NCBI GenBank assembly: GCA_021792615.1
Contig: JAJYUJ010000050.1
Span: forward strand, 1-13,938
Source: a bacterium
GTDB taxonomy: Bacteria; JAMCPX01
Direction of reading: 5' to 3'
Length of the DNA: 13,938 nucleotides
Both the position numbers and the translations under genes were made by a program. Of the stretch, positions 1-5,392 are shown in pieces. Each line of letters starts with the position of its first letter. Positions within the stretch are counted from its first letter, which is position 1. A model generated the notes under the pieces. The model did no database searches and had not been told where the DNA came from. It was given only the letters and a program-made list of their open reading frames with translations.

Positions 1-121
1 GGGACTTCACCGGGAAATCATCGCCGGCCTTACCATAAAGCTCTCCTTTTCTCTTGAGAAAAACCTGCTGACATCCATTCTTGCGGGCAATCACGATACC
101 ATCAGAAGTTTTTTGCGCTAA
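1..121 (+). CDS. C-terminal end of an unidentified protein (partial)
   Basis: An open frame enters from the left edge and ends at the TAA at 119-121, giving about 39 residues that finish in SFLR. The frame has no internal stop and a coding-like residue mix with alternating hydrophobic and charged residues. No motif is recognisable in so short a piece, so no function is assigned. The gene begins outside the window. It is separated from the next gene by about 157 bases that contain a possible promoter, so the two are probably not in one operon. Confidence 0.4.
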   Translation, partial: GLHREIIAGLTIKLSFSLEKNLLTSILAGNHDTIRSFLR

Positions 122-216
122 AACGCAATCTGACGGACTTTGCGCGATAGCCCTATAGGAACAGAGGATCTCTTCCACGAAAAGAATGGGTTCAAATACA
201 TCGCACAAAGGCTGTA

Positions 217-245
217 TTGATTGATTCGGGATCGCATGGTATAGA
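217..245 (+). promoter_or_regulatory. Possible sigma70-type promoter for the 279-1043 gene
   Basis: TTGATT at 217-222 and TATAGA at 240-245 are separated by exactly 17 bases. Each hexamer matches the consensus at four of six positions. The start site would fall near 252, about 27 bases before the ATG, leaving room for the AGGAGG ribosome-binding site just ahead of it. This is a pattern match only. Confidence 0.4.
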
Positions 246-278
246 TAAGGAAACATACCTGACAAAGGAGGAACCAAA

Positions 279-1043
279 ATGAAAAAGTTACTCTTAGGGC
301 TCATACTTTTGATACCGGTAATTTCCGCACCTGTTCCGGCAATGGCAGGGGTGGATATCAGTATCGGAATCTCTCTGCCGCCGCCGGTCGTATTCGAGGC
401 GCCGCCGGATGTAGTGGTACTGCCGGATACGAACGATGTGTACGTTGTTCCGAATGTAGGGGTAGATTTATTCTTCTGGAACGGATGGTGGTGGCGTCCG
501 TGGGAAGGCGGCTGGTATCGATCACGATATTATAACCGCGGCTGGATTTATTTCAACCGTGTACCGCGTTTCTACTACGACGTAGACCCGCGCTGGAGAG
601 AATACTACAGGGACCGAGATTGGCAGGGACACCCGTGGATCTATCAACGCATTCCCGACCGGGAACTGCAACGCAACTGGAGAGGCTGGCACAACGACAG
701 GTATTGGGAACGGCAAAGGACATGGGGTGTGCGGGACTATCATCCCAGAGCTATACAGCAGAGGCGGGATATAAGATACCAAAGGCAGCAGGAGTACCAG
801 AGAAGACCTGAGGTTATAAGACACCAGCAGTGGATACGGGAACACCCTGGACAGTCCCATGGACAAAGGTATCAGCACCAGCCGCAGGGCCAGCCCCAGG
901 GGCAGAGATACCAGCGTCAGCCGCAAGGACGCCCCCATGGCCCCCAGGGACAGAGATATCAGCGTCAGCCGCAAGAACAGGGACGCGGACAGGGACAGCA
1001 GAGGCGTGAAGAAAAATCCAGGGGAAGGTCAGACGAACGATAG
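279..1043 (+). CDS. Secreted Trp/Arg-rich protein with Gln-rich C-terminal repeats
   Basis: This encodes a 254-residue exported protein of unknown function. The start has a strong AGGAGG about 6 bases upstream. Residues 1-23 form a signal peptide (Lys-Lys, hydrophobic core, cleavage after Ala-Met-Ala). Residues 24-60 are Pro/Val rich. Residues 66-145 are extremely rich in Trp, Tyr and Arg (for example NGWWWRPWEGGW). From about residue 165 the protein becomes very basic and Gln-rich, with three copies of GQRYQ(R/H)QPQ. The Pro/Val start plus the WWWRPWEG block resembles a family of uncharacterised periplasmic proteins I associate with Geobacter-like and other deltaproteobacteria; that is recalled family knowledge, not a search. 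The extended tail is probably disordered and strongly cationic. The gene stands alone between a possible promoter and a clear terminator. Confidence 0.8.
   Translation: MKKLLLGLILLIPVISAPVPAMAGVDISIGISLPPPVVFEAPPDVVVLPDTNDVYVVPNVGVDLFFWNGWWWRPWEGGWYRSRYYNRGWIYFNRVPRFYYDVDPRWREYYRDRDWQGHPWIYQRIPDRELQRNWRGWHNDRYWERQRTWGVRDYHPRAIQQRRDIRYQRQQEYQRRPEVIRHQQWIREHPGQSHGQRYQHQPQGQPQGQRYQRQPQGRPHGPQGQRYQRQPQEQGRGQGQQRREEKSRGRSDER
861..974 (+). repeat. Three imperfect 27-base repeats inside the 279-1043 gene
   Basis: Near-identical 27-base units occur at 861-887, 900-926 and 948-974, spaced 39 and 48 bases apart. They encode GQRYQHQPQ and twice GQRYQRQPQ. The linkers are short Gln/Pro/Gly/Arg stretches. 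This looks like internal duplication of a low-complexity tail, and copy number may vary between strains. Confidence 0.8.
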
Positions 1044-1076
1044 CTTGATAAAAACATCGAATAGATGAATCGACAC

Positions 1077-1106
1077 AAGGGGGCACGCTTCAACGTGCCC
1101 CCTTTA
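1077..1106 (+). terminator. Rho-independent terminator of the 279-1043 gene
   Basis: The stem pairs AAGGGGGCACG (1077-1087) with CGTGCCCCCTT (1094-1104), enclosing a six-base loop, and runs into a T-rich stretch (CCTTTATTT). The 11-bp GC-rich stem lies 33 bases after the stop codon. It also sits just downstream of the minus-strand relic ending at 1135, but the T-tract favours + strand termination. Confidence 0.9.
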
Positions 1107-1134
1107 TTTGATAGATAGGACAATGGGATCCCGA

Positions 1135-1248
1135 TCAAAAATGATACAGGAACGAGAAGTTCAGGGACGTAAAGCTCATGTTCAGATTGTAAGGGGTTGT
1201 AACACTTCCATTGAGCTTGTTGAGGTAAGGTGGCGTCTCTGACAAAGG
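1135..1248 (-). pseudogene. Relic of an outer-membrane beta-barrel protein (C-terminal end only)
   Basis: Read on the minus strand, 1248 down to the TGA at 1137-1135 encodes 37 residues beginning PLSETPPYLNKLNG and ending LNFSFLYHF. The last nine residues have hydrophobic or aromatic residues at positions 0, -2, -4, -6 and -8 with a terminal Phe. That is the classic C-terminal insertion signal of outer-membrane beta-barrels. Upstream the frame is interrupted by TGA at 1254-1252, and the remainder of a barrel gene is absent. It is best read as the remnant of a deleted porin-like gene. The family cannot be named from this length, and a chance frame is possible. Confidence 0.35.
1169..1186 (+). 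repeat. 18-base direct repeat, copy 1
   Basis: GTAAAGCTCATGTTCAGA here matches 1918-1935 at 17 of 18 positions. Both copies lie in non-coding sequence, upstream of the lipoprotein gene and of flp respectively. It could be a shared regulatory site or a chance match. Confidence 0.45.
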
Positions 1249-1292
1249 GCATCAAGGAAGAGCGTCGCCTCAAATAAGATCTAAAAGTGGCT

Positions 1293-1321
1293 TTGACAAA
1301 CCAGGTCATTGCTACTATTAT
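1293..1321 (+). promoter_or_regulatory. Near-consensus sigma70 promoter upstream of the lipoprotein gene
   Basis: A perfect TTGACA at 1293-1298 is followed by a 17-base spacer and TATTAT (1316-1321), which is five of six to consensus. The predicted start near 1328 leaves a leader of about 115 bases before the ATG at 1445. That leader is long enough to hold regulatory structure or the 42-codon overlapping ORF. Confidence 0.65.
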
Positions 1322-1444
1322 GGTAAAAGACGAGCAACCGGCATTCACGCATACTATGGATATCGCGAAGGTCGTTGATGCAGTAGGGAATTATGCAAAG
1401 GTTCTTTACACAAACACTCATGTTATCAAGAAACGGGTAACAGG

Positions 1445-1882
1445 ATGAAAAAGAGTTCATTCATAATTATTCTTATTATCCTGCTCACCCAGTCATGCGC
1501 TGCCACAATACGCTCCAGACAAGCACTCTACGATGCGGACACCCTTTTCGATAACCGGAAGTATAATGAGGCAATCAAAGCCTACACAGAGGTGACAACC
1601 CGTTACCCAAAATCCTTTGCAGCAGAACAGGCCCAATACCTAATCGCTTACACGCTTATTTACTATGACAACCCAAACGCCGATTACGCAAGAGCACTGA
1701 TAGAATTTAACAGGTTTATCCAATTATATCCGTCCGGTAACAAGATACGTGAAGCCAGAAACTGGGTAAACGTCTTGAGCAGGCTGAACCACTCGATGAA
1801 TAAAAATGAGATACTTCAGAGCAGGTGCAGTGGCGATAACAGCAGCAAGGAGTTAAAAATCATCGTAACATGCCCTCAGTAG
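1445..1882 (+). CDS. Probable outer-membrane lipoprotein with TPR-like repeats
   Basis: This is a 145-residue exported protein. Residues 1-17 are a hydrophobic signal ending LLTQSC. Cys18 is the likely lipidation site, although the -3 to -1 residues (Thr-Gln-Ser) are a relaxed lipobox. Residues 25-110 form helical tetratricopeptide-type repeats with the pattern ALYDADTLFDNRKYNEAIKA, then FAAEQAQYLIAYTLIYYD and a third helix pair ending near Tyr-Pro. The layout resembles small YbgF/BamD-type TPR lipoproteins. Tad loci often carry a TPR lipoprotein (TadD), so it may serve pilus assembly, but it precedes flp, has its own promoter, and is shorter than I would expect for TadD. The ribosome-binding site is weak, and the ATG overlaps the stop of a small upstream frame, so coupled translation is possible. 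Confidence 0.75.
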   Translation: MKKSSFIIILIILLTQSCAATIRSRQALYDADTLFDNRKYNEAIKAYTEVTTRYPKSFAAEQAQYLIAYTLIYYDNPNADYARALIEFNRFIQLYPSGNKIREARNWVNVLSRLNHSMNKNEILQSRCSGDNSSKELKIIVTCPQ

Positions 1883-1917
1883 ACAGCCGTCTACGATGAT
1901 TTACTCCATTGTTGGAT

Positions 1918-1935
1918 GTAAAGCTCATGTTTAGA
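1918..1935 (+). repeat. 18-base direct repeat, copy 2
   Basis: This is the second copy of the 1169-1186 repeat, with one mismatch. It lies 35 bases after the lipoprotein stop and about 120 bases before the flp start codon. Confidence 0.45.
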
Positions 1936-2031
1936 CGGTAGTCCTCCGCGAGATTTTTGCCGCACACAGAACAACAAATCCTCTAACGCATAATTTTCTT
2001 GACAAACCGAACGCCACCAGTGTTTAACGAA

Positions 2032-2057
2032 TATAATTCGTCTTTAAGGAGGACAAT
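2032..2057 (+). promoter_or_regulatory. -10 element and strong ribosome-binding site ahead of flp
   Basis: A perfect TATAAT (2032-2037) lies 20 bases before the flp ATG, and AAGGAGG (2046-2052) sits 5 bases before it. A perfect TTGACA exists at 1999-2004 but is 27 bases from the TATAAT, too far for a standard sigma70 promoter. No -35 match is seen at 16-18 bases. An activator-dependent promoter is possible. The ribosome-binding site is certain; the promoter is tentative. Confidence 0.4.
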
Positions 2058-2267
2058 ATGGTTTATTTCAATCTTGTGCCAGGGAGACAAAATAATGGTC
2101 AGAAAGGACAGGGCATGACAGAGTACATCCTGATCGTCCTGCTCATAGCCATCGCGCTCATCGCCGCGTTCGGTGTATTCCGGGACAAACTTATCAAAGG
2201 CGTTCAGACCGCAAGCAGCCAGATAGAAAACGTAACAACCAAGAGCACCAGCGGGAACAACAATTAA
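2058..2267 (+). CDS. flp: Flp-type IVb pilin precursor
   Basis: This is the major structural subunit of the Tad/Flp pilus, 69 residues. A basic leader of 17 residues ends in Gly17. The mature protein would begin QGMTEY, with the obligatory Glu at +5 followed by Tyr. This is the prepilin-peptidase site and Flp motif of the family. Residues 24-44 form the hydrophobic stalk helix (ILIVLLIAIALIAAFG), followed by a short polar Ser/Thr/Asn-rich tail. The length is typical of Flp pilins. The start is fixed by AAGGAGG 5 bases upstream. It heads the pilus cluster, and a 150-base gap separates it from the next gene, which would allow it to be expressed at a higher level. The processing peptidase is not in this window. 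Confidence 0.95.
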   Translation: MVYFNLVPGRQNNGQKGQGMTEYILIVLLIAIALIAAFGVFRDKLIKGVQTASSQIENVTTKSTSGNNN

Positions 2268-2295
2268 CTTAAAACACGGACAGGAGAGCTGTAAC

Positions 2296-2439
2296 TTGAA
2301 AACGATCATCACGGGAGTATCTGCACAAGTTATCCGCGAACCAAAAAAACATCTGGGTAACAGAGAACAATACAGGGGCCGGATTTCCCTGCCCTTGATA
2401 AAAAAATACTTCATTCTATGTCAGAAACATATAAATTGA
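2296..2439 (+). CDS. Doubtful 47-codon ORF between flp and the first TadE-like gene
   Basis: A frame starting at TTG (2296) lies 9 bases after AGGAG (2282-2286). It runs to TGA at 2437-2439 and overlaps the next gene's start by 22 bases. The product would be basic and has no signal or motif I recognise. The only support is the ribosome-binding site and the spacing. It may simply be leader sequence of the next gene, whose own ATG has no clear ribosome-binding site, so coupling from this frame is conceivable. Confidence 0.15.
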   Translation: MKTIITGVSAQVIREPKKHLGNREQYRGRISLPLIKKYFILCQKHIN

Positions 2440-3248
2440 AAAACAAAACAAGCAGCTGTAGGGGCGATTCTGCAAATCGCCCTGATTTGGAATGCGGCCA
2501 GACCATGGTGGAGTTTGTGGTTGCATTCCCGCTTGTGCTCATCACGGTTCTTGCCATCGTTCAACTATCCCTGCTTGCCCAGACAAAACTCTTTGTTGAA
2601 TACGCGGCCTTCAATGCCGCAAGAACAGCAATCGTCCAGCCGGATAACCTAGACGATATCGCTGAATCGGCAAAATTATCTATGACGCCCATATCGCCAC
2701 GCGTTGATGCAATGGCCGGGTTGTCCGTAGTATCAGGTGTTTTTAACAATATTGCAGACATATTTGGAGACGCAGGCACCCTGCTTTTGCGGTATGCATA
2801 TGCAAAACAATTTACTGATGCAAAGATTGTAATAAACCCGTCACAATCCAATGATGACATTACCGTGCATGTGGATTATCTTACCCTGCTTACAATTCCC
2901 CTTATCAACAAAATCATCGGCACAAAAGCGTCCGGCATCTTAACCATGCTGTCAAACTACGCAGGAGCGGATAACAACTGGATAACTGCTCTCTCGTCAA
3001 TCATCGGTACCGACTATTTCTATCCTTTATCTTCCGAAGTAACACTAAGCAACGAGGCTTTGCATGAGCCGCTCCCGGCCGATCCGTCGCAATGCACCTA
3101 CAGCTATACAGATAACCAGGGTATAAAACATACCTATACAAATGACGAGGTATATCAGTCAGGCACGTATAAAAACGGCAGACCACAGTACCATACGGAT
3201 AAAGACAAAACCGGAATCAGCAGGATCGTACACCAGGAGTGTCTGTGA
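2418..3248 (+). CDS. TadE-like pseudopilin / minor pilin
   Basis: This is a 276-residue TadE-type protein of the Tad pilus. After a 27-residue leader, the sequence G^QTMVEF is a prepilin-peptidase site with Glu at +5. It is followed by a hydrophobic helix at 34-54 (VVAFPLVLITVLAIVQLSLL) and the conserved-looking AAFNAARTA stretch that follows the helix in TadE proteins. Residues 90-276 are extracytoplasmic, with no motif I recognise. TadE proteins are cleaved pseudopilins needed for Flp pilus assembly. The leader is unusual: residues 14-22 are encoded by a short palindromic repeat (2461-2483). No clear ribosome-binding site precedes the ATG. A TTG at 2487, after the repeat, would give a four-residue leader and is less likely. 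The stop overlaps the next gene's GTG. Confidence 0.85.
   Translation: MSETYKLKNKTSSCRGDSANRPDLECGQTMVEFVVAFPLVLITVLAIVQLSLLAQTKLFVEYAAFNAARTAIVQPDNLDDIAESAKLSMTPISPRVDAMAGLSVVSGVFNNIADIFGDAGTLLLRYAYAKQFTDAKIVINPSQSNDDITVHVDYLTLLTIPLINKIIGTKASGILTMLSNYAGADNNWITALSSIIGTDYFYPLSSEVTLSNEALHEPLPADPSQCTYSYTDNQGIKHTYTNDEVYQSGTYKNGRPQYHTDKDKTGISRIVHQECL
2461..2483 (+). repeat. Short palindromic repeat inside a pilin leader
   Basis: GGGCGATT (2462-2469) and AATCGCCC (2475-2482) form an 8-bp perfect inverted repeat around a 5-base loop. The surrounding TGTAGGGGCGATT...AATCGCCCT resembles a dispersed intergenic palindrome common in many bacterial genomes, which typically encodes CRGDS-like peptides when read through. 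Here it is translated as residues 14-22 of the 2418-3248 protein. Only one copy is visible in this window. Confidence 0.6.
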
Positions 3249-4696
3249 GCATAATAAAATTCCGGTACAGTTCTCATGGAGAACAAGGACAGGCTATAGT
3301 TTTTGTTGTGATCACTCTTGTAACATTACTTATATTTATTGCTGCAGTTGCTAATGTTGGCAGGGAGCTTTCCTACAAAATGGATATGCAGAATACAGCG
3401 GACAGTGCTTCCATGGCAGGTACAGTCTGGGAGGCTCGCGGACTCAATCTTATAGCGGGTCTGAATCAGGGTATTGTTCTCACGGTTGAATTGATTATTA
3501 TCATCGTAGCGGCTATTGCGATATTAGCTGTGTGTTCGGCCACCTTATGGTGGGCCGGTATTGGTGAAGCATGTGCCACTGCGCTTCCCGTGGTTTTGAA
3601 CTTTGCCAATAATGCTATTCGGAGACTGTGGAATACAGCTGTCGAAATGTCAAAGCTCGAAGAAAAAATTGCCAAAAACTTTCCCTATATGGTTCCTGTA
3701 GCTGTTGAACTTGCAAGTGGAGCAAACCAGAACAGTCCTATATCCATTCCGTATCCCTATCAGCCATCCGACAGCGTACCGCCGCCGCTGACGCCGCAGT
3801 CAATCTCTCTGAATGTAGAGAAAGGGAATTTTCAGGACATGATAAGCGCTATAATGAAGGAAATAAGCAAAACGATTGATAAGATCTTTCCCTTATTGTC
3901 TCAGGCTTTGGGATTGCTCGGAAAAGCAATAAATCCTGGCTCACTTTCTTCGAATGGATCTATTGCAACGACATTTAATGATAGTCACAGCTATGATAAT
4001 TACCCGCAGGCCGTAGATGCGAACACCAAGGCGCATGAACCTGCCGGCTCAGTATCAGGTGTCACCAGTACAAAGAAAGTTCATGCAGACTGGTTTTATA
4101 TTACCACCGATTATAACGACCCGGATCCCTGCAATAATTGTTCAGTTTCTGTGAAAAAGCAGAGCTCCTGCAATAAAATATTGTGGAACAAAGATGAAGC
4201 GCCGACAGAGAAAATATCTTCATATTTTGTAAGCTGTATTGTTAAAAATTGCGGTAACAGTTCCGGAGAAAGTGCAGGAAGCGCCGTATCTACTCCCTTA
4301 AAAGTGCAAGACTTTTGCAGGCTTGACCTGTCCGTGAAAACAACCACAAAAACAAGCGCACCTTCACAACTGCCGGTCCCGATGAAACTGCATCCGCGGG
4401 CTGAAGAATTTCTTTTTATGGCAGTCGCTACGACAGACCTTGGCAAGAAAAGACCGCCGGTATTCATCAGCAACAAAAACCTACTCCCTGAAGATAAAAA
4501 TCCTTGGGGCTTTGTTGCACTTTCCCAGTCAAGACCTCAAAGTCCAAGCACAAAACCAGGTGATATTCTACTGGAGATGGATTGGGATGCACATCTTACC
4601 AGATTCACTGCTTTGAAGGCTATTGCACAGCAGATCGGACTAAAATCTTCTAATAGTATCATGAAGTATATAGATGAGAAACTCATTCTACATTGA
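3245..4696 (+). CDS. TadG-like pilus assembly protein
   Basis: The start is taken as the GTG at 3245, which overlaps the upstream stop (GTGA) and has AGGAG 5 bases upstream. An in-frame GTG at 3239 would overlap that ribosome-binding site. The product has 483 residues. Residues 12-38 (EQGQAIVFVVITLV...) match the TadG N-terminal type: a Gly-Gln followed by a long hydrophobic helix, without the Glu of true prepilins. It is followed by MDMQNTADSASMAG, like the 'adaAA' segment after the helix in TadG proteins. A second hydrophobic segment lies near 78-103 (ELIIIIVAAIAILAVC) and extends to a WWAG turn. The rest is extracytoplasmic, with six Cys between residues 296 and 358 that could form disulfides. 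TadG proteins anchor or control pilus assembly in the envelope. No von Willebrand-type metal site is evident. Confidence 0.75.
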   Translation: MSIIKFRYSSHGEQGQAIVFVVITLVTLLIFIAAVANVGRELSYKMDMQNTADSASMAGTVWEARGLNLIAGLNQGIVLTVELIIIIVAAIAILAVCSATLWWAGIGEACATALPVVLNFANNAIRRLWNTAVEMSKLEEKIAKNFPYMVPVAVELASGANQNSPISIPYPYQPSDSVPPPLTPQSISLNVEKGNFQDMISAIMKEISKTIDKIFPLLSQALGLLGKAINPGSLSSNGSIATTFNDSHSYDNYPQAVDANTKAHEPAGSVSGVTSTKKVHADWFYITTDYNDPDPCNNCSVSVKKQSSCNKILWNKDEAPTEKISSYFVSCIVKNCGNSSGESAGSAVSTPLKVQDFCRLDLSVKTTTKTSAPSQLPVPMKLHPRAEEFLFMAVATTDLGKKRPPVFISNKNLLPEDKNPWGFVALSQSRPQSPSTKPGDILLEMDWDAHLTRFTALKAIAQQIGLKSSNSIMKYIDEKLILH

Positions 4697-5391
4697 TGGA
4701 CCACGGAGTTTATGAACGAGATAATGAGAAAGCTAAACAGACAGGTGATTCGGTGAATCGCGCCGTCATTCCTACAAAAGTTGGGACCCGGTTTTTAAAG
4801 AGATCCCTTCTAGATTCTCGTTTACACGGGAATGATAATAAAATAGTAAGAGCGACGGGGCAATCCGTAACGGAATTTATCATCGTATTCCCTGTGCTTT
4901 TGCTCATGCTGTGCAGTGTGATCTTTTTTGCGAGGATGCTCGTATTAAAACAGCGATCCGTGACGGCCGTGCGCTATATTGCATGGTACGCTGGAAGGAA
5001 TGGAGGCAATGAGCCGTCTCAAGATACGATAAAGGCTCTGTTTTTTAATAAAAGCTCTGAAATCGCCATAACACATCCGGCACCAAGTATCGGTTTTGCC
5101 GGTAATTCTCTTGGTGATCTCGGAAGTGTGCTGGGCAGTGTGGCAGGTATCAATGGGACTGCTCTCCGAGTAAAGGGAGACCATTATCCGTTCTCACAGC
5201 AAAAATCCAGTACCGGTTCACAGCATTTTTTATTTATGGATACATGGAAGGATAGTGGCGTTACTGGGAAGGCGTTGAAGTACGGTCTCTGGGCTATTGC
5301 TGTGGCAAAAGGTTTTCAAAATGGGAGCGGCAGTAATAATGGTGGAAATAACAGCATTGATCTTGAAAATCCATCTATCTTCGGTAACTAA
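4696..5391 (+). CDS. Second TadE-like pseudopilin with repeat-derived leader
   Basis: The product has 231 residues from the ATG at 4696, which overlaps the upstream TGA. An in-frame TTG at 4693 is an alternative start. The leader is long, 55 residues, ending Ala-Thr-Gly55. It is followed by ^QSVTEF with Glu at +5, then the hydrophobic helix at 61-82 (IIVFPVLLLMLCSVIFFARM) and a short TadE-like segment (RYIAWYAGR). Residues 24-48 come from a 74-base palindromic element (4764-4837), giving AVIPTKVG and LDSRLHGND peptides typical of that repeat family when translated. The C-terminal 140 residues are Gly/Ser/Asn rich with no motif seen. As with other TadE proteins, it is probably processed by prepilin peptidase and acts in pilus assembly or at the tip. 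The next gene starts one base after the stop. Confidence 0.8.
   Translation: MDHGVYERDNEKAKQTGDSVNRAVIPTKVGTRFLKRSLLDSRLHGNDNKIVRATGQSVTEFIIVFPVLLLMLCSVIFFARMLVLKQRSVTAVRYIAWYAGRNGGNEPSQDTIKALFFNKSSEIAITHPAPSIGFAGNSLGDLGSVLGSVAGINGTALRVKGDHYPFSQQKSSTGSQHFLFMDTWKDSGVTGKALKYGLWAIAVAKGFQNGSGSNNGGNNSIDLENPSIFGN
4764..4837 (+). repeat. Degenerate 74-base palindromic element inside a pilin leader
   Basis: The ends CGTCATTCC (4764-4772) and GGAATGATA (4829-4837) form terminal inverted repeats with one G-T-type mismatch. Inner arms (GGGACCCGG and CTAGATTCTCG) are degraded forms of the same symmetry. This is the widespread proteobacterial dispersed repeat whose canonical ends are GTCATTCCCGC...GCGGGAATGAC. 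Here it is fully inside a coding frame and encodes about 25 residues of leader. The degradation suggests it is an old insertion. Confidence 0.75.
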
Positions 5392-5392
5392 C

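Larger units (their letters stand above)
1107..1444. other. Gene-poor stretch with relic coding sequence and a promoter
   Basis: No intact gene is seen here. The stretch holds a minus-strand relic of a beta-barrel C-terminus (1135-1248), one copy of an 18-base repeat (1169-1186) and a near-consensus promoter (1293-1321). It also holds a 42-codon + strand frame, ATG at 1320 to TGA at 1446-1448, which overlaps the start of the lipoprotein gene (ATG at 1445). That frame extends upstream to 1224 with a single stop (TAA at 1275). It could be decayed coding sequence, a coupled leader ORF or chance. I favour untranslated leader because the promoter -10 overlaps its ATG. Confidence 0.4.

Noticed and set aside
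522-974. 150-codon minus-strand ORF opposite the Trp/Arg-rich gene
   Set aside because: It mirrors the low-complexity repeats of the + strand gene, which has a signal peptide and a strong ribosome-binding site. The minus frame has neither.
965-1348. 127-codon minus-strand ORF across the terminator
   Set aside because: It reads through the strong terminator hairpin and into the opposite gene's repeats. Only the other-frame beta-barrel tail within it has a recognisable signal.
1879-1894. Hairpin GTAGAC-agcc-GTCTAC at the lipoprotein stop codon
   Set aside because: The stem has only six pairs and is not followed by a T-tract, so it is too weak to call a terminator.
1999-2037. TTGACA plus TATAAT as a normal flp promoter
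   Set aside because: The hexamers are 27 bases apart, well outside the 16-19 bases used by sigma70. Only the -10 and the ribosome-binding site were kept.
4712-4756. Original start of the second TadE-like gene at ATG 4712, put out of frame by the 74-base element
   Set aside because: The element length does shift the frame in the right sense, but a TGA in that frame (4754-4756) lies before the element. Simple excision therefore does not restore the reading frame.
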